From positions 1 to 8,871 of the forward strand of contig DQVA01000214.1 in assembly GCA_015661965.1 (NCBI GenBank): 8,871 bases of DNA, in the 5' to 3' direction. The stretch is from Candidatus Bipolaricaulota bacterium. Lineage in GTDB: Bacteria; Bipolaricaulota; Bipolaricaulia; Bipolaricaulales; Bipolaricaulaceae. Below the pieces are notes generated by a model. That model did not search any database. It saw nothing but the letters and a program-made list of their open reading frames with translations, and had not been told where the DNA came from. The stretch's first letter is position 1. The number at the start of each line of letters is the position of its first letter. Made by a program: the position numbers and the translations under genes. Below are positions 6,844 to 8,871 of this stretch, piece by piece.

Positions 6844-7401
6844 TTATACCCGCCCCTGGCGGGAGTACTCGTCCAACGCCGCCTCCAGGCCCTCCCTGAG
6901 GAAGACCCAAGCCAGCTGGGCAGCCCGATCGGCCGCCTCAGCAAGCACGGACACCTCCTCCGGGGCGGGGGGGGAGAGTACGTACCGGGAAAGGTCAGTT
7001 CCCGGGGAGGGTGCCCCCACCCCGATCCGAAGCCGGGGCACTTCCTCGCTGCCCAGGGCAGCGAGGACGGAGCGCATACCGTTGTGGGTGCCGGGCCCGC
7101 CGCGGCGGCGCAGCCTGAGCTCCCCCACCGGCAAGTCCACGTCGTCGTAGACGACCAGGAGATCGGCGGGGGACAGGGGAAAACGCCGGAGGAGCTCCCG
7201 CGCCGCCTCCCCGGCCCGGTTCATGAAGGTGAGCGGGCGGAGGAGCAGGCCTTCCTCCGCCCGGTAGATCTCGCCCCAGGGATATCGCTGCTTTCGCCAG
7301 CGCGCCCTCCCGATCAGTCGAGCCAGCACCCAAAAGCCCGCGTTATGACGGGTGGCGGCATAGGCGGGTCCCGGGTTCCCCAGGCCGACAACCGCCCTCA
7401 A
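6844..7401 (-). CDS. pth: Peptidyl-tRNA hydrolase
   Basis: Pth cleaves the ester bond of peptidyl-tRNAs released from stalled ribosomes and recycles the tRNA. The 185-residue length is standard for the bacterial enzyme. Key residues are present: VGLGNPG at 5-11, catalytic H19 in TRHNAGF (17-23), N61 in TFMN, D86 in the YDDVDLPVG segment, and N107 in GTHNG (E. coli has GGHNG here). The start is TTG at 7399-7401, overlapping the rplY TGA as TTGA. AAGGTGA at 7411-7417 gives 9-nt spacing, and the conserved N-terminus begins immediately, so no ATG start is plausible. The rplY-pth pairing is the same as ctc-spoVC in Bacillus. The next gene, clpC, starts 22 nt downstream. Confidence 0.95.
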   Translation of the reverse strand: MRAVVGLGNPGPAYAATRHNAGFWVLARLIGRARWRKQRYPWGEIYRAEEGLLLRPLTFMNRAGEAARELLRRFPLSPADLLVVYDDVDLPVGELRLRRRGGPGTHNGMRSVLAALGSEEVPRLRIGVGAPSPGTDLSRYVLSPPAPEEVSVLAEAADRAAQLAWVFLREGLEAALDEYSRQGRV

Positions 7402-8033
7402 TCCTCGGATTCACCTTCCCCTTCCGGGGCCGCCTCAGCCTCGGGGGCTTCCTCGGCCGCCTCCGCTGCCACCTCGGCCTCGAGTCGCACCGCCCTGGGG
7501 GCAAGCACGGTGACGATGGGGTCGTCCATGGGGTGAAGGGGCCTGAGTTCGTCATCCCATTCCAGGTCTCTGATGAGGATGGACTCCTCCAGGCCCAGGT
7601 TGGAGATGTCGATCTCGAAGTAAGGCGGGATCCGGCGGGGGAGCCCTTCCACCTCGATGTATTCGTGCACGTGTTCCAGGATGCCGCCTTCCTTCACCCC
7701 GGGGCAAGCCCCCACCAGCTTCACCGGCACCGGGATCACCAGCTTCCTCCCCGGTTCGGGGACGTAGAAGTCCACGTGCAGGAACCGGTCGGTGATGGGG
7801 TCGACCTGAATGTCTTTGAGGAATACATGATAGGTCTCGCCCCCCTCCACCTGCACCTCCACCGTGGTGGAGCGGGTCACGTGTCGGAACAGGTCCTCCA
7901 GCTCCGACTCCCGGATAGCCACGTGCACGGGGGTGTCCACCTGCGGGCCATAGATCACGGCGGGAACGTATCCCTCCCGACGCAGTCGCTTGGCCTTGAC
8001 CGATAGCGACCGCGGCTTGGCTTGTACCATCAT
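7398..8033 (-). CDS. rplY: 50S ribosomal protein L25 (general stress protein Ctc / TL5 type)
   Basis: L25/Ctc binds 5S rRNA in the large subunit. The 211-residue product is the long two-domain form. The N-terminal 5S-binding domain (about 1-92) includes GYVPAVIYG at 21-29 and LKDIQVDPITDRFLHVDF at 72-89. The C-terminal beta domain (about 95-182) includes GVKEGGILE, EVEGLPRRIPPYFEIDIS and ILIRDL. It ends in an Ala/Glu-rich acidic tail (about 184-211). The frame opens with a TTG at 8039, but AAGGAGG at 8041-8047 is only 1 nt from it and 7 nt from ATG 8033, so ATG 8033 is preferred (ATG 8030 is next). The prs stop TAA overlaps the ribosome binding site, and the gene's own TGA overlaps the pth TTG. 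In Bacillus, ctc is stress-induced; no such promoter is visible here. Confidence 0.95.
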   Translation of the reverse strand: MMVQAKPRSLSVKAKRLRREGYVPAVIYGPQVDTPVHVAIRESELEDLFRHVTRSTTVEVQVEGGETYHVFLKDIQVDPITDRFLHVDFYVPEPGRKLVIPVPVKLVGACPGVKEGGILEHVHEYIEVEGLPRRIPPYFEIDISNLGLEESILIRDLEWDDELRPLHPMDDPIVTVLAPRAVRLEAEVAAEAAEEAPEAEAAPEGEGESED

Positions 8034-8040
8034 GGGCAAC

Positions 8041-8047
8041 CCTCCTT
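8041..8047 (-). promoter_or_regulatory. Ribosome binding site of rplY, overlapping the prs stop codon
   Basis: The minus strand reads AAGGAGG, a full match to the anti-16S core. Its first two bases are part of the prs stop codon TAA (8046-8048). It lies 7 nt before ATG 8033 and 1 nt before the upstream TTG 8039, which settles the start. The arrangement implies coupled translation of prs and rplY. Confidence 0.85.
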
Positions 8048-8871
8048 AGTCACTCCGTACCAGCAGGTCGCTCACCGACTTACAGCTGAATATCCGGTGG
8101 ATCGCATCGGCCAGCAGCCGGGCCACCGAGACTATCTCCACCTTGGGATGGTGAGCCACCGGGACGTGATGGGCGATGGTATCGGTGACCAGGAGCTTCT
8201 GCAAGGGCGAGGAGGAGATAAGCTCCAGCGCCTCCCCGGTGAACAGGCCATGGGTGATGGCGGCGTAAACGTTTCGGGCTCCCTTGGCCGCGAGTTCCGC
8301 GGCGGCGATGCACAGGGTCCTCCCGGTGGCCAGGATATCGTCCACCAGGAGCACATTGCAGCCCTCCACATCACCGATCAGATGGTAGACTTCCGGCGCC
8401 TCGTCAGAGCTTGACCGCCGGTGTTTCTCCACGATGGCCAAAGGAGTATTCAGCTCCTTGGCCAGCCGCCGGGCCCGCCAGATCCCCCCGATGTCCGGGG
8501 ACACCACCACCAACGGATCCAGCCATTCCGGATGGGTGGTGCGGATGTATTCCGCGAACAGCCGGTCGGTGCGCAGGTGGTCCACCGGCACGTTGAAGAA
8601 GCCCTGGATCTGGCCTGCGTGGAGCTCCACCGTGAGGACCCGATCAACCCCGGCGGTCTCCAACAGGTTGGCCACCAGCCGGGCCGAGATGGGGACCCGG
8701 CCTTTCTTCTTCCGGTCCTGACGGGCGTAGCCGAAGTAGGGGATCACGGCGCATACCATACGGGCCGACGCCCGTTTCAGGGCGTCGATCATGAGGAGGA
8801 GTTCCATGAGATGGTCGTTCACCGGGGGGGAGGTGGGTTGGATCACGAACACGTCCTTTCCCCGGACGGTA
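8046..8871 (-). CDS. prs: Ribose-phosphate pyrophosphokinase (PRPP synthetase), N-terminus beyond the window
   Basis: The enzyme makes phosphoribosyl pyrophosphate from ribose 5-phosphate and ATP for purine, pyrimidine, histidine, tryptophan and NAD synthesis. The 274 visible residues begin at TVRGKDVFVIQPTSPPVND. Roughly 40 N-terminal residues are off the edge, judged from the usual 310-320. Family marks include FGYARQDRK, HAGQIQGFF, VVVSPDIGG, the flexible-loop EKHRR and a terminal SVSDLL. Three features differ from typical class I enzymes: VELHA in place of VDLHA; about two extra residues in the flexible loop before HLIGDVEG; and the ribose-phosphate loop reads DDILATGRTL (8313-8342) where E. 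coli has DDMIDTGGTL, so the loop Asp and one Gly are replaced. It may be a divergent clade; the overall fold and other motifs still support PRPP synthetase. It leads the leftward gene block, 12 nt before rplY. Confidence 0.93.
   Translation of the reverse strand, partial: TVRGKDVFVIQPTSPPVNDHLMELLLMIDALKRASARMVCAVIPYFGYARQDRKKKGRVPISARLVANLLETAGVDRVLTVELHAGQIQGFFNVPVDHLRTDRLFAEYIRTTHPEWLDPLVVVSPDIGGIWRARRLAKELNTPLAIVEKHRRSSSDEAPEVYHLIGDVEGCNVLLVDDILATGRTLCIAAAELAAKGARNVYAAITHGLFTGEALELISSSPLQKLLVTDTIAHHVPVAHHPKVEIVSVARLLADAIHRIFSCKSVSDLLVRSD

Noticed and set aside
5532..6899. A 455-codon open frame on the plus strand opposite clpC
   Set aside because: It lies antisense to a complete ClpC with every family motif. 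Its translation is rich in Gly, Leu, Val, His and Gln without any recognisable domain, as expected for a mirror frame of GC-rich coding sequence.

Overview
This window is a compact, GC-rich stretch of bacterial chromosome. Nearly every base is coding, and all the clearly recognisable genes are housekeeping genes. The gene set suggests an anaerobe: a ferredoxin-dependent 2-oxoacid oxidoreductase subunit, the Firmicutes-type trio clpC-radA-disA, and the ribosome-linked trio prs-rplY-pth. A high-GC Firmicutes-like lineage or another deep-branching anaerobic or thermophilic lineage would fit. The sequence alone does not fix the phylum.

Layout. Positions 1-1135 read rightward: the last codons of a gene that is probably the beta subunit, then the gamma subunit of a 2-oxoacid:ferredoxin oxidoreductase (korC-like), then a Nudix hydrolase of the ADP-ribose pyrophosphatase type. 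The rest reads leftward, from the right edge: prs (cut by the window end), rplY (L25/Ctc), pth, clpC, radA, disA and a trimeric purine nucleoside phosphorylase (punA). The two blocks converge and overlap by 36 bp at 1100-1135.

The leftward block looks like one operon. Its junctions are 12 nt (prs-rplY), a TTGA stop/start overlap (rplY-pth), 22 nt (pth-clpC), TAA directly followed by ATG (clpC-radA), 3 nt (radA-disA) and about 100 nt (disA-punA). It joins two gene groups that are usually separate in Bacillus-like genomes: prs-ctc-pth, and ctsR-mcsA-mcsB-clpC-radA-disA. Here ctsR, mcsA and mcsB are absent between the groups, and there is no CtsR operator before clpC. Functionally the operon combines PRPP and purine supply (prs, punA), translation quality (rplY, pth), protein quality control (clpC), recombination repair (radA) and c-di-AMP signalling linked to DNA integrity (disA).

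No mobile element, CRISPR array, tRNA or rRNA is visible, and no wholly new system is evident. The points most worth a second look are these: a Gly-to-Arg change in the DGA catalytic motif of DisA; a ribose-phosphate-binding loop in PRPP synthetase that departs from the class I consensus; a long imperfect inverted repeat filling the disA-punA gap; the unusual operon fusion without CtsR control; and long G/C homopolymers inside radA.
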